Source: an uncultured Aquimarina sp.
GTDB lineage: Bacteria > Bacteroidota > Bacteroidia > Flavobacteriales > Flavobacteriaceae
NCBI RefSeq assembly: GCF_947500065.1
Contig: NZ_CANMQT010000010.1
Coordinates: 62,001-126,000, forward strand
DNA: 64,000 bases
Direction: 5' to 3'
Numbering within the stretch: position 1 is the first letter of the stretch; every line of letters begins with the position of its first letter. The position numbers and the translations under genes were made by a program. Of the stretch, positions 33,180 to 41,552 are shown piece after piece. The notes under the pieces are model-generated. The model did no database searches and was not told the DNA's origin. It saw only the letters and a list, made by a program, of their open reading frames with translations.

Positions 33180-35324
33180 TTATGCTTCTTGCATTTTGTG
33201 AGAGAACTTAAGTATGATAAATTCTGCTGGACGTACTACTGCCATACCTATCTCGATAATCATATTTCCATCAAGGATATCATTTGCAGTCATAGTTTCT
33301 CCAAGCCCAACGTTTACATAAAAAGCTTTATCCGGTGTTGGTCCTGCCAACGCTCCTGCTCTCCATTGCAGTGTTAAGAAGTTATTGATCATTGCTTTTA
33401 CACGAACCCAAGTATTCATATCATTTGGCTCAAAAACAAACTGCTCTGTTGCTTTTTTGATGGACTCCTCTGCCATATTAAAGAATCGTCTCACTGGAAC
33501 ATATCTCCATTCTTTATCATTTCCAGCTAGAGTTCTTGCTCCCCAAACCAATGTTCCTTTTCCTGTAAAGGTTCTGATTGCATTAATAGATTTCCCTGCT
33601 ACAGTATCCACATTCAATCCATCTTGCTGTACATTGGTAACTTTTACTGTTGGCTTTATCACATAGTTAAGGCTAACATTGGCAGGTGCTTTCCAAACTC
33701 CTCGATCAGAATCTACCCGAGCATACACTCCAGCAATTGCACTACTAGGAGGTAATTCCATAGGAAGATTACCAATTGCTGTTAGAATTGTATTGTATGT
33801 TGCATTATCTAATTGCTCTATAGATGCTAAGGTTCTGCCATGTAACTCCCCATTATTAGTATCCTGAGTAATATCCTCTACGATACCATCATCTGGAGTA
33901 TTATCAATAACAGTGTCTCTTAAGGCCTCCCAATTGGTAACTACAGCATCAAATAAGGTAGTATCTGTATCTGCTGGTGCTGATACATCTGCAACTGTAA
34001 TCAACTTTTCTATTTCATCCAGTACATTTGATGTATTACTATCAATTAGATTTTGAATTTTGGTTTCATTGGCTTCGTCAATATTCTTTTTAAGATTATC
34101 CGTTAATTTCTTTAACGCTTTATGGACTGGTTCAATGGTATCATCATTTTCAAAAAGATTGTCAAAATTCGTAAGTGCTGACTCAATAGCTGCTATATCG
34201 GCATCAAGTGCTGGTACCTCATCGGATAATGCAGATATTGCAGCATTTGCTTCGAGATCGGTATCATTTTTAAGCTGAATTAAGCTTTCTAAATTGGTTA
34301 ATAATGTCTTTAACCTACTATGTAATGTCAAAGGTCTTGGAGCAGAATAATCTTTATCTGCATCATCTGCTGCGCCTAAATTAAACCCATCAGTAGCATC
34401 ATAGAGAAAATCTAGTACTTCTACTAAGCTACCTTCGAAAGTAGTCCCAAAACTGCCCGTTTCATTTACAATATCTTCTACTGCCGAAGCAATATCAATA
34501 CTTGTCAGATTCTCTGTAATCACTACTTGAGCCTGCGGATCATTTTCATTAAAATGTTTAATCGTAATCTGATCTTCATCAATCTTATAATCCAAAATGG
34601 TTTCTAAGAATGGGTAGTATGCTGCTCCGTATTTTATATAATCCTTATCTGAGCTAATTGCATCTCTTAAATCATTAACATTAGTGTCTGTTGGACTTGT
34701 TCCATCATAATTTAAAGGATCTATAATAGTAAACCTGTCCTGCAATTCATTACACTGAGTTAATGCATCATTATATAAACCATAAAAAGCGGTTGTAGTT
34801 ATAGATGATACACGCGTTATATCTGGAAAGAGAATTAGTGTAGGCTCATCAACCTTTCTCAATTCGTCCAGACCAGCTTTTAATGCTTGTTCATTGTTGA
34901 TTCCTGTTACTTGAGAATCATCTGTATCCAGATATTTATCTTCGCCATAACGTCCTACAGAAACTATATAACATGGCCCTCCTCCATTTGCAAAATACAT
35001 TTGCATGGAATAGTACATTAAAAAAGGTTGTTTGCTAGTGGGTTGATCCACCACTATTGAACTTTCCTTCACTCCATTTACTAACTCATCGTTAATAGTG
35101 ACATTGATTGTTGTTTCTGGTTTTGCGAAACCAAAAAATGTTTCATAATCCAACATAGATGTTATTCGGGTTGGAATATCTTTCAAATCCCCCTTAATCT
35201 TATTGGTTGCTTTTTCGGTATATCCGATAAAAGCCGGAATCGCAGTTTCTACTTGGGCTACCGAAGGAGGAAATTTTACAATCTCCTCGATATAGACCCC
35301 TGGTGTTTTGTACGTAGTTGCCAT
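33180..35324 (-). CDS. Contractile sheath protein (Afp2/3-like)
   Basis: 714 aa. The N-terminus YKTPGVYIEEIVKFPPSVAQ followed by PAFIGYTEKA is the classic sheath opening. The C-terminal 160 residues (WRYVPVRRFFNMAEESIKKA, then FYVNVGLGETMTANDILDG and a terminal beta-strand) form the conserved handshake domain. Between about 270 and 520 lies a large variable insertion, partly helical and Asp/Asn-rich, likely exposed on the particle surface. Afp and PVC encode several sheath paralogues; only this one is present here. It should polymerise around the tube and contract on firing. Confidence 0.95.
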   Translation of the reverse strand: MATTYKTPGVYIEEIVKFPPSVAQVETAIPAFIGYTEKATNKIKGDLKDIPTRITSMLDYETFFGFAKPETTINVTINDELVNGVKESSIVVDQPTSKQPFLMYYSMQMYFANGGGPCYIVSVGRYGEDKYLDTDDSQVTGINNEQALKAGLDELRKVDEPTLILFPDITRVSSITTTAFYGLYNDALTQCNELQDRFTIIDPLNYDGTSPTDTNVNDLRDAISSDKDYIKYGAAYYPFLETILDYKIDEDQITIKHFNENDPQAQVVITENLTSIDIASAVEDIVNETGSFGTTFEGSLVEVLDFLYDATDGFNLGAADDADKDYSAPRPLTLHSRLKTLLTNLESLIQLKNDTDLEANAAISALSDEVPALDADIAAIESALTNFDNLFENDDTIEPVHKALKKLTDNLKKNIDEANETKIQNLIDSNTSNVLDEIEKLITVADVSAPADTDTTLFDAVVTNWEALRDTVIDNTPDDGIVEDITQDTNNGELHGRTLASIEQLDNATYNTILTAIGNLPMELPPSSAIAGVYARVDSDRGVWKAPANVSLNYVIKPTVKVTNVQQDGLNVDTVAGKSINAIRTFTGKGTLVWGARTLAGNDKEWRYVPVRRFFNMAEESIKKATEQFVFEPNDMNTWVRVKAMINNFLTLQWRAGALAGPTPDKAFYVNVGLGETMTANDILDGNMIIEIGMAVVRPAEFIILKFSHKMQEA

Positions 35325-35338
35325 AATTTTAATCGTTT

Positions 35339-36349
35339 TTAAATAAAAATTTCAGAATATGTTGTTGTTATATTTGTGTTTTCGTCAGTAATTTGTTTTA
35401 TGATGTTTGCCGTAGGGTTCGGAAAAATGTATTTATCTATATCGGTAGGTAATGGACCAGAAAAATCGGTATCTGGATCTATTTCTATAAAACCGTTTCT
35501 GGTTAAGGGTTTTACCGAAGAAGTTTCTAACTCATTCTCATCGGATTTTTTTATATACTTCCAGATAGTCTTTCTGTTTTCGAAATGAAGTTTATACGCT
35601 GGAATTGGATCTAATAAAAAACTTTTAATATCATTGAGATCCGTATTATCAATCTCGATGACATCCATAGTATTGTCACCAATCATTTGTAATTCAATAA
35701 TTCCTAATAATCCTTTGCTTTGTTCTTTTTGAATGGATTGATCCAGAATTTTCTTTCCTTCATCAGTAATGAGGTCATCTTCATCGAGCTCTGCAATTAA
35801 ATCCAGTCGCTTCTTTATTTCTGTCCGGATGTTATCTTGTTCCGTATCATACCATAATTGTCGCGTACTTTCTTCCGTCAACGAAAAATCATCCGTAATT
35901 AGATCATTTGATGAACTCAAAGGAACATAAGAGTAAGGATCCACCTCTGTGGCTGGTTTGATATTAGAGAAATAGTAAAGTCTATTATCCGTTTTTGTTA
36001 GTTCAGTATAATTATCAAATAAGTAATCTTTTACATATACTAAAAAGGTAAGTTTTAGGTCATTTTCTAAAAGTCTGTGTGTCTTAAATTTATTATTCTC
36101 TTCAATCACACTGGCTAATACTCTGAAACCATCTAGCCCTTTTCTTAAAATTAACTTATGGTTTTTCAACTTTACTTGAGTAGCATAAGAAGGAATCACG
36201 TTGATGTAATCTAAAAAATTGTGTTTTTTAAGTTGCTCTTTTTTATCATCATCATTCATGGATATATAAGGTGATACTCCATCATTCAGAAAATAAGAAT
36301 GAAGCAGATCTATCGTAAACATTGTTTTATATAAAGTTCTAAATGCCAT
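35339..36349 (-). CDS. Unassigned 336-aa eCIS protein between terminator and sheath genes
   Basis: No signal peptide or membrane segment and no motif I recognise. The N-terminus (MAFRTLYKTMFTIDLLHSYF) and central beta-rich part are followed by an acidic helical segment at about 180-225 and a Pro/Asn-rich tail. It begins immediately after the stop of the DUF4255 gene and ends 14 bp before the sheath. In some Bacteroidota eCIS, genes at this position encode extra cap-side components, so a cap or cap-adaptor role is plausible. The call rests on position alone. Confidence 0.55.
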   Translation of the reverse strand: MAFRTLYKTMFTIDLLHSYFLNDGVSPYISMNDDDKKEQLKKHNFLDYINVIPSYATQVKLKNHKLILRKGLDGFRVLASVIEENNKFKTHRLLENDLKLTFLVYVKDYLFDNYTELTKTDNRLYYFSNIKPATEVDPYSYVPLSSSNDLITDDFSLTEESTRQLWYDTEQDNIRTEIKKRLDLIAELDEDDLITDEGKKILDQSIQKEQSKGLLGIIELQMIGDNTMDVIEIDNTDLNDIKSFLLDPIPAYKLHFENRKTIWKYIKKSDENELETSSVKPLTRNGFIEIDPDTDFSGPLPTDIDKYIFPNPTANIIKQITDENTNITTTYSEIFI

Positions 36350-36940
36350 TTATTTATGATTTAAATTCCCATTTATTTCGGTAATTAAACTTCCTTCGGA
36401 TTGTGTAACATCTCTTTCAATTTCTAGAACACTTGCTTTATATATTACCGAAGGATATTGTTTACCTCCGAGTGTTCCCCAGATAAAATTCATCTCTTCA
36501 AAAGATGGGCTAAAGAGTTCTACAGTAAATCTGAAATCCTTAATCTTATCCATTCCATCTACTTCTCTATCAAAAATGGTATTGCTTTGCGTAAAAATTC
36601 TTTTTGACTGAAAGAACTCGATGATTTTTGACAAACTTTTTAGGGATTCTGTATAATCAGTTCTATTAGCAGAGAACATTATATACAGATTAAGATGAAC
36701 CTTGTTGTTTTTATAGACAACTTTAGTTCCTTCTATTTGGTGGTTGGGTATATTTTTCAATGTAGCTTCCTCTTCTGTATGCAGTAATGATAGCACTACA
36801 TTATTACTGGTGTTTGTATTGTCATTAGTTTCTGATTCTATAAAGGCTATGTTATCTAACGAAACTGGTTTTTCTTCGATCTCTATATTGAAGAAATTGT
36901 TGACCTCTTCCGTAATGATTTGTAGTATTTCGAATATCAT
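36350..36940 (-). CDS. DUF4255 tail terminator/cap protein (Afp16/Pvc16-like)
   Basis: 196 aa, first gene of the operon. Features typical of the Pvc16/DUF4255 family are the N-terminal helix IFEILQIITEEVNNFF, VVLSLLHTEEEATLKN near 48-63, the strand VHLNLYIMFSANRTDY near 81-96 and FIWGTLGGKQYPSVIYKA near 150-167. In Afp the homologue caps tube and sheath and ends their growth. Being first in the transcript may favour early synthesis. Confidence 0.9.
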   Translation of the reverse strand: MIFEILQIITEEVNNFFNIEIEEKPVSLDNIAFIESETNDNTNTSNNVVLSLLHTEEEATLKNIPNHQIEGTKVVYKNNKVHLNLYIMFSANRTDYTESLKSLSKIIEFFQSKRIFTQSNTIFDREVDGMDKIKDFRFTVELFSPSFEEMNFIWGTLGGKQYPSVIYKASVLEIERDVTQSEGSLITEINGNLNHK

Positions 36941-37383
36941 ATTCTTTTAATTATAGAATTAACTGTTTTTATAAATCAGTTTCTTTTACATCAAGAATTG
37001 AAGTTAAAAGATGATTCATATTTTAAAAATCAAAGAAATAGGGCACTCTAATGATAAATGGGGTAGTTATTCTTAATCGATAAAAAGGGAATTGTATGCT
37101 TGATTAAGATGATATAAAATTATGTTTTAGGTATATAAATTAATATAGCTAAAACACGGAATCTGTACAGGAAAATAACTTCTCGAGAAAGGGTTAAATG
37201 TCCCTAAAAAATTACTGTTTTATTGTACTTTGGTGTAGATAACAGGTCTAAACACCAGTAAACAGGCTTTTCATAAACCTTCTTCCCTGAAAACAGTGAG
37301 GACATTTTCACTATAAGAGGTGTAATAAGAATGTATTTTATTATAAATCTTTGTATGGATCAAAACCGCAAAACACTTTTATC
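36941..37383. promoter_or_regulatory. Divergent intergenic region upstream of the eCIS operon
   Basis: 443 bp between the eCIS operon (minus) and the MORN-like gene (plus), and the only substantial non-coding stretch upstream of the first eCIS gene, so the operon promoter should lie here. I could not place a convincing Bacteroidota promoter (TTG and TAnnTTTG about 19 bp apart) on either strand and saw no clear operator. No small gene is evident. Confidence 0.45.
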
Positions 37384-37953
37384 ATGAAAAACATACTCTT
37401 CAAATTATTATTCTTAGTTAGTTTCATTTTCTTTTCTAAGGTTAACTCACAGGAATTGGCTCTTCTAACCGATAAAACTAAGGATAGTTCGTCTATAAAT
37501 ACTAGAACACCTAAAAGTAATCAGAAGGTCTTTTACTATCCCAATGGCTCAATTAAAGAAGTTAGAGAGACAGCCAATAACAAATTGAATGGATCTTGGA
37601 AGTTTTTTTATGCAAACGGTCAACTGAAAAAAGAAGGGAATTTCCTGAATGATAAAACCCACGGTTTGTGGAAAATCTACTACAGTAATGGAGCCTTACT
37701 ATTTATTGAACATTATAAGAATGGTAAGGAATCTGGAATTTGGAAAGCTTTTCATCCTGATGGAAAAATCAATATTGAAGGTGAATTTATAAAAGGAAAA
37801 AGACAAGGTCAATGGAAAGTTTATAATGAATTAGGGGCTTTAGAAAGAATTGTAACTTTTGAAAATGATATAGAAAAAAGCGAACTAGTTTTAGATCATA
37901 AATCAACGGATTTAAACTTCTTTTCAGTAAATCAATCAATAGGGAATTATTAG
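37384..37953 (+). CDS. Secreted MORN-like repeat protein
   Basis: 189 aa. I chose ATG 37384 because it starts a good signal peptide (MKNILFKLLFLVSFIFFSKV, cleavage probably after VNSQ or nearby); an in-frame TTG at 37351 would add 11 residues before it. Residues about 50-165 hold four to five repeats of about 23 residues of the type YPNGSIKEV...GSWKFFY and ANGQLKKEG...GLWKIYY. This is the MORN_2/YwqK variant common in Bacteroidota envelope proteins. The function of such proteins is largely unknown. The 116-aa gene follows 25 bp downstream and may be cotranscribed. Confidence 0.8.
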   Translation: MKNILFKLLFLVSFIFFSKVNSQELALLTDKTKDSSSINTRTPKSNQKVFYYPNGSIKEVRETANNKLNGSWKFFYANGQLKKEGNFLNDKTHGLWKIYYSNGALLFIEHYKNGKESGIWKAFHPDGKINIEGEFIKGKRQGQWKVYNELGALERIVTFENDIEKSELVLDHKSTDLNFFSVNQSIGNY

Positions 37954-37978
37954 AATCTCCTTAAAATTTCACAAAATC

Positions 37979-38329
37979 ATGGTAGCAATTGTTTTACTAA
38001 TAATAGGCATCGCAATTATATTGTTGTACTATCAATCATATTGGGCAAAAATTGAAAAACATTATGAATGTATCAATTATGAAAACTATTCCTTAATTAA
38101 AGAATCTCCTTTTTCTGAAGAATGTAGTTCTTATGAAATCTTACGAAAGGAAAATGAAATCTGGTTTAAACGAGATGGGTATTCTTTGTTTTATATTCAG
38201 TTAAAGATAGAGAACACCAGAGATGTCGAATTAATTGGACTAGATGGATATGGTATACGGAATATGGAGTTTAAAAAGTATGTGTGCAAACTAGTTCAAA
38301 AAATAAAAATCAAACATAATAGCATTTAA
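37979..38329 (+). CDS. Small membrane-anchored hypothetical protein
   Basis: 116 aa. Residues 2-20 (VAIVLLIIGIAIILLYYQS) form one transmembrane helix or uncleaved signal anchor. The rest is a mixed alpha/beta domain of about 90 residues with three cysteines (YECINY, EECSSY, VCKLVQ) and a basic end. I do not recognise a family. It follows the MORN-like gene by 25 bp and is closed by a strong hairpin at 38334, so the two probably form one short operon. Confidence 0.6.
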   Translation: MVAIVLLIIGIAIILLYYQSYWAKIEKHYECINYENYSLIKESPFSEECSSYEILRKENEIWFKRDGYSLFYIQLKIENTRDVELIGLDGYGIRNMEFKKYVCKLVQKIKIKHNSI

Positions 38330-38333
38330 AACT

Positions 38334-38370
38334 AAAAGAAGGGATAAAATTAAATTTTATCCCTTCTTTT
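38334..38370. terminator. Bidirectional intrinsic terminator
   Basis: Perfect 17-bp inverted repeat (AAAAGAAGGGATAAAAT and its complement) with loop TAA, starting 4 bp after the plus-strand gene and ending 24 bp before the stop of the minus-strand peptidase. The A/T ends give a U-tract in both directions. Confidence 0.93.
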
Positions 38371-38394
38371 TTAAATATTAATATGATGTAATGT

Positions 38395-41277
38395 TTACAT
38401 TTTTACATCAGATAACTTTACTTCTTTAGCATCTTTATCTAACATTAATACTTCATCAAATCCAGCTTTTTTAAACTGTTCGAATTGAGTAGCTGCATCA
38501 CCAATAACTAAATAAGCCATTTTAGACTCATCAAGATATTTGTTTGCTAATGCTTTATGTTGTTCAAGAGTCATTCCTTGGATAATTGCCTCTTCTTTAG
38601 CAATATAATCTGGTGTAAGATCATATCTTCCCATTTCTTGTAACATTCCTAACAATGCTCCTTGAGTCTCAAACCTACGTGCATTGGATTTGATCAACGC
38701 ATTTTTAGTAAACTCAAGATCTTCTTCAGAAATACCTCCTTTATACTTTTCAATCTCGTCTTTAAAGATTTTCACAGATTCAAAAGTTGTATTTGTACGT
38801 ACACTAGAGGAAGCTGTAAAAGTACCTGGAATCTTACTACCATTAAACCCTGATCTAGCGCCATACGTATATCCTTTTTCTTCTCTCAGAATTAGGTTTA
38901 CATTTCCAGAAAAAGATCCTCCTAATTTATAGTTCATTACAGTAGCAGGAAAATAATCCTTATCTGTACGTGCCATGGAAAGGTATCCAATATTAATAAC
39001 AGATTGTTTAGCATTTGGTATATCAACAAAATACAAAGAAGCTTTATCTCTATTATTTACGATCTCATATTCTGGAATAGTTACTTCTTTACTTGCCCAT
39101 TGACTTTCTAATTTTTTAAGAGAGGCAAGAGCTTTACTCTGATTTAAATCTCCCACAATTTGAAATTTACTTACCGAAGGCGAGAAATTATTCGTGTAAA
39201 ATTGTTTTAAATCATCTATCGTTATAGACTCTACAGATGCTACAGTTCCACTTGTTGGATATGCAAACATATGCTTATCACCATAAAGTACTTTATTATA
39301 TACATTTCTAGCAACTACATTAGGATTTGCAGCAGATCTTTTGATTCCGTTAATCGTTTTTGTTTTGATTCTTGCAAACTCTTCTTCGTCCCATCTAGGT
39401 TGCAAAAGAATCTCTTCTACAAGGTCTATTGTTTTATCTAGGTTACGTACTAGCGTATTTCCACTAATTACAATCGCTTCTCTTGTTGTATACATATTAA
39501 TAGAAGCTCCTAGCAATTCTATTTCTTCTTCTAATTGCTCTGGAGTTTTATTAGCTGTACCTTCCATCATGATATCTGTCATAAGATTAGCAACTCCAAC
39601 TTTATCAAAAGAGTCCAATAAATGTCCTCCAGAAATCACTAAACTGAAATTTACTAATGGAAGTTCATTTTGCTCAATACCATATACTTTCATTCCGTTA
39701 GCAAGTGTCGTATTCCAAGAAGAAGGTACATTTAACTTAGGAGACTCTCCTTCTTTTGGAGATACAGATCGATCAAAAGCCGATGGTGTTTTCTCAATCT
39801 CTTCTTTCGTTTCTGCTACCTCAGTTGCTACATTTTCCTTAATTTCTTCTTCTACAACAGCTGCTTTTTCAGAATCATTAGCTGCCAAATCAGTTTTACC
39901 TTTAGGGACAAAACTAGTAATTACATATGGCTTATCCTTGATGTATGTATTGTATACTCTAATTACATCTTCTTTAGTAACAGCTTTTATATTTTCTATA
40001 TCTTCTGTAATGAATCCAGGATCACCAGCAAATACATTATACTGCGCTAATTGAAACGATTTTCCTAATACACTACTGATTCCATTATAGAATTGTGTTT
40101 CAAGACCGGCTTTAATACGTTCGATATCCGTATCAGTGATTCCTTCTTCTTCGAACTTCTTAAATGCTTCAAAAACTCCAGCTTCGATATCAGCAAGGCT
40201 TTTTCCTTCATTAGCTGTAACATTAACTCTAAATTTACCTGCAATTTCCATAGAGCGATTCCAAGCATTCGTATCGGATGTTAACTCTTTATCTTTTACT
40301 AATACTTTGTATAACGGCGCTTTCTTTCCTTCTGCTAATAGCTCTCCTAAAAAGTCAAGCGCATAAGCATCCTTAGTATATTGCTCTACTGTAGGCCAAA
40401 CCATATTAAGCTGTGCTGTCGTAGCAAAGTTATCCTCGTGCATGAATCTTTTAGTTTCTGCTAAGGTTACATTCTGAACTTTAAGCTTTTCTACTGTTTG
40501 TCTTTTCTTGATCTCACCAAAATACTTTTCGATCATTGCTTTAGCATCTGCAGTTTCGAAATCTCCTGCAAGCACTAAGGTTGCATTATTTGGTCCATAA
40601 TACTTATCATAAAACTCCTTCACATCTTCTACTGTTGCATTTTGAAGGTCAACTAATTCACCTATCACCTGCCAGTTATATGGGTGTCCTTCAGGGAAAA
40701 TATTTTTGTCGATAACCCAACTCGTATGTCCATAAGGATTATTATCTACTCGCTGTCTTTTTTCATTCTGAACCACTTCTTGTTGATTCTTAAATGCACC
40801 TTCTGTAACGGTATTGATTAAGAATCCCATTCTATCAGATTCTAACCACATAACTGTTTCCATTGCATTTTTAGGAACTACTTCATAGTAGATTGTTCCA
40901 TCCTGCCAAGTTCCTCCATTAAGAGTTCCTCCAACATCTTGAATTATTTTGAAGAATTGATCTTGTGGAACATTTTCTGATTCCTGAAACAACATATGCT
41001 CAAATAAATGAGCAAATCCTGTTCTTCCGGTTTTTTCACGGTTAGACCCAACTCCATACTGAATCGCTACAGAAACAATAGGATCGGATTTATCTTGGTG
41101 TAAAACCACCTGAAGGCCGTTTTCTAATTCATACTTTTCGAAATCGATAGATAATTTACCAACTTCTTCGCTTTCTGTTTGTACTTCTGCTTCCGTTCCC
41201 TCTTTGTTACAAGAAATTACAGAAACAAATAAAAAGGACATTGCTACAATAAGCATCCTAGATATCTGGGTTTTCAT
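38395..41277 (-). CDS. M16 family zinc peptidase, two-domain lipoprotein
   Basis: 960 aa. The signal peptide ends in a lipobox (SVISC, Cys23). The first M16 half holds the inverted zinc motif HLFEH (His90, Glu93, His94), with the third ligand in the Glu-rich segment near 165-175 (NQQEVVQNEKRQR). The second half (about 510-950) is a second peptidase-like unit without HxxEH, serving as the inactive partner. The R/Y pair typical of M16 is in EEKGYTYGARSGF near 845-857. Such pitrilysin-type lipoproteins degrade peptides at the cell envelope. A Glu-rich low-complexity linker at about 475-505 joins the halves. It is monocistronic, with a strong terminator behind it. Confidence 0.93.
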   Translation of the reverse strand: MKTQISRMLIVAMSFLFVSVISCNKEGTEAEVQTESEEVGKLSIDFEKYELENGLQVVLHQDKSDPIVSVAIQYGVGSNREKTGRTGFAHLFEHMLFQESENVPQDQFFKIIQDVGGTLNGGTWQDGTIYYEVVPKNAMETVMWLESDRMGFLINTVTEGAFKNQQEVVQNEKRQRVDNNPYGHTSWVIDKNIFPEGHPYNWQVIGELVDLQNATVEDVKEFYDKYYGPNNATLVLAGDFETADAKAMIEKYFGEIKKRQTVEKLKVQNVTLAETKRFMHEDNFATTAQLNMVWPTVEQYTKDAYALDFLGELLAEGKKAPLYKVLVKDKELTSDTNAWNRSMEIAGKFRVNVTANEGKSLADIEAGVFEAFKKFEEEGITDTDIERIKAGLETQFYNGISSVLGKSFQLAQYNVFAGDPGFITEDIENIKAVTKEDVIRVYNTYIKDKPYVITSFVPKGKTDLAANDSEKAAVVEEEIKENVATEVAETKEEIEKTPSAFDRSVSPKEGESPKLNVPSSWNTTLANGMKVYGIEQNELPLVNFSLVISGGHLLDSFDKVGVANLMTDIMMEGTANKTPEQLEEEIELLGASINMYTTREAIVISGNTLVRNLDKTIDLVEEILLQPRWDEEEFARIKTKTINGIKRSAANPNVVARNVYNKVLYGDKHMFAYPTSGTVASVESITIDDLKQFYTNNFSPSVSKFQIVGDLNQSKALASLKKLESQWASKEVTIPEYEIVNNRDKASLYFVDIPNAKQSVINIGYLSMARTDKDYFPATVMNYKLGGSFSGNVNLILREEKGYTYGARSGFNGSKIPGTFTASSSVRTNTTFESVKIFKDEIEKYKGGISEEDLEFTKNALIKSNARRFETQGALLGMLQEMGRYDLTPDYIAKEEAIIQGMTLEQHKALANKYLDESKMAYLVIGDAATQFEQFKKAGFDEVLMLDKDAKEVKLSDVKM

Positions 41278-41552
41278 GATTTAACTTTTTGATTAAGATG
41301 CTAAAAGTACTTTAAGGAAATGAGTATTTATCTTGTTATATTATTAAAAAAAAGTTAAAAAGACTGTATAACTGATAATTAAGAGCTTTCAATTTCTAGT
41401 TTTTTACGAATTCATCATAAAATTTAAGATTGTTATAATGGTTATTGAATAGAGTTTACTGATATAAATCATTTTTTATTTGCTATGGTTTATTCAACTT
41501 CGAAGCATGTAAACGAAGCTATTTTATATACAAATGCTTATAAACGCAGGAA

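Noticed and set aside
797..36940. Prophage or type VI secretion system
   Set aside because: No capsid, portal, terminase, integrase or T6SS membrane-complex gene; the presence of Afp15- and Afp16-type genes, DUF5908 and DUF4157 points to an eCIS.
39341..40054. 237-codon plus-strand frame
   Set aside because: It is antisense to the well-supported M16 peptidase gene; its Ser/Val/Ile-rich composition is a product of the opposite strand.
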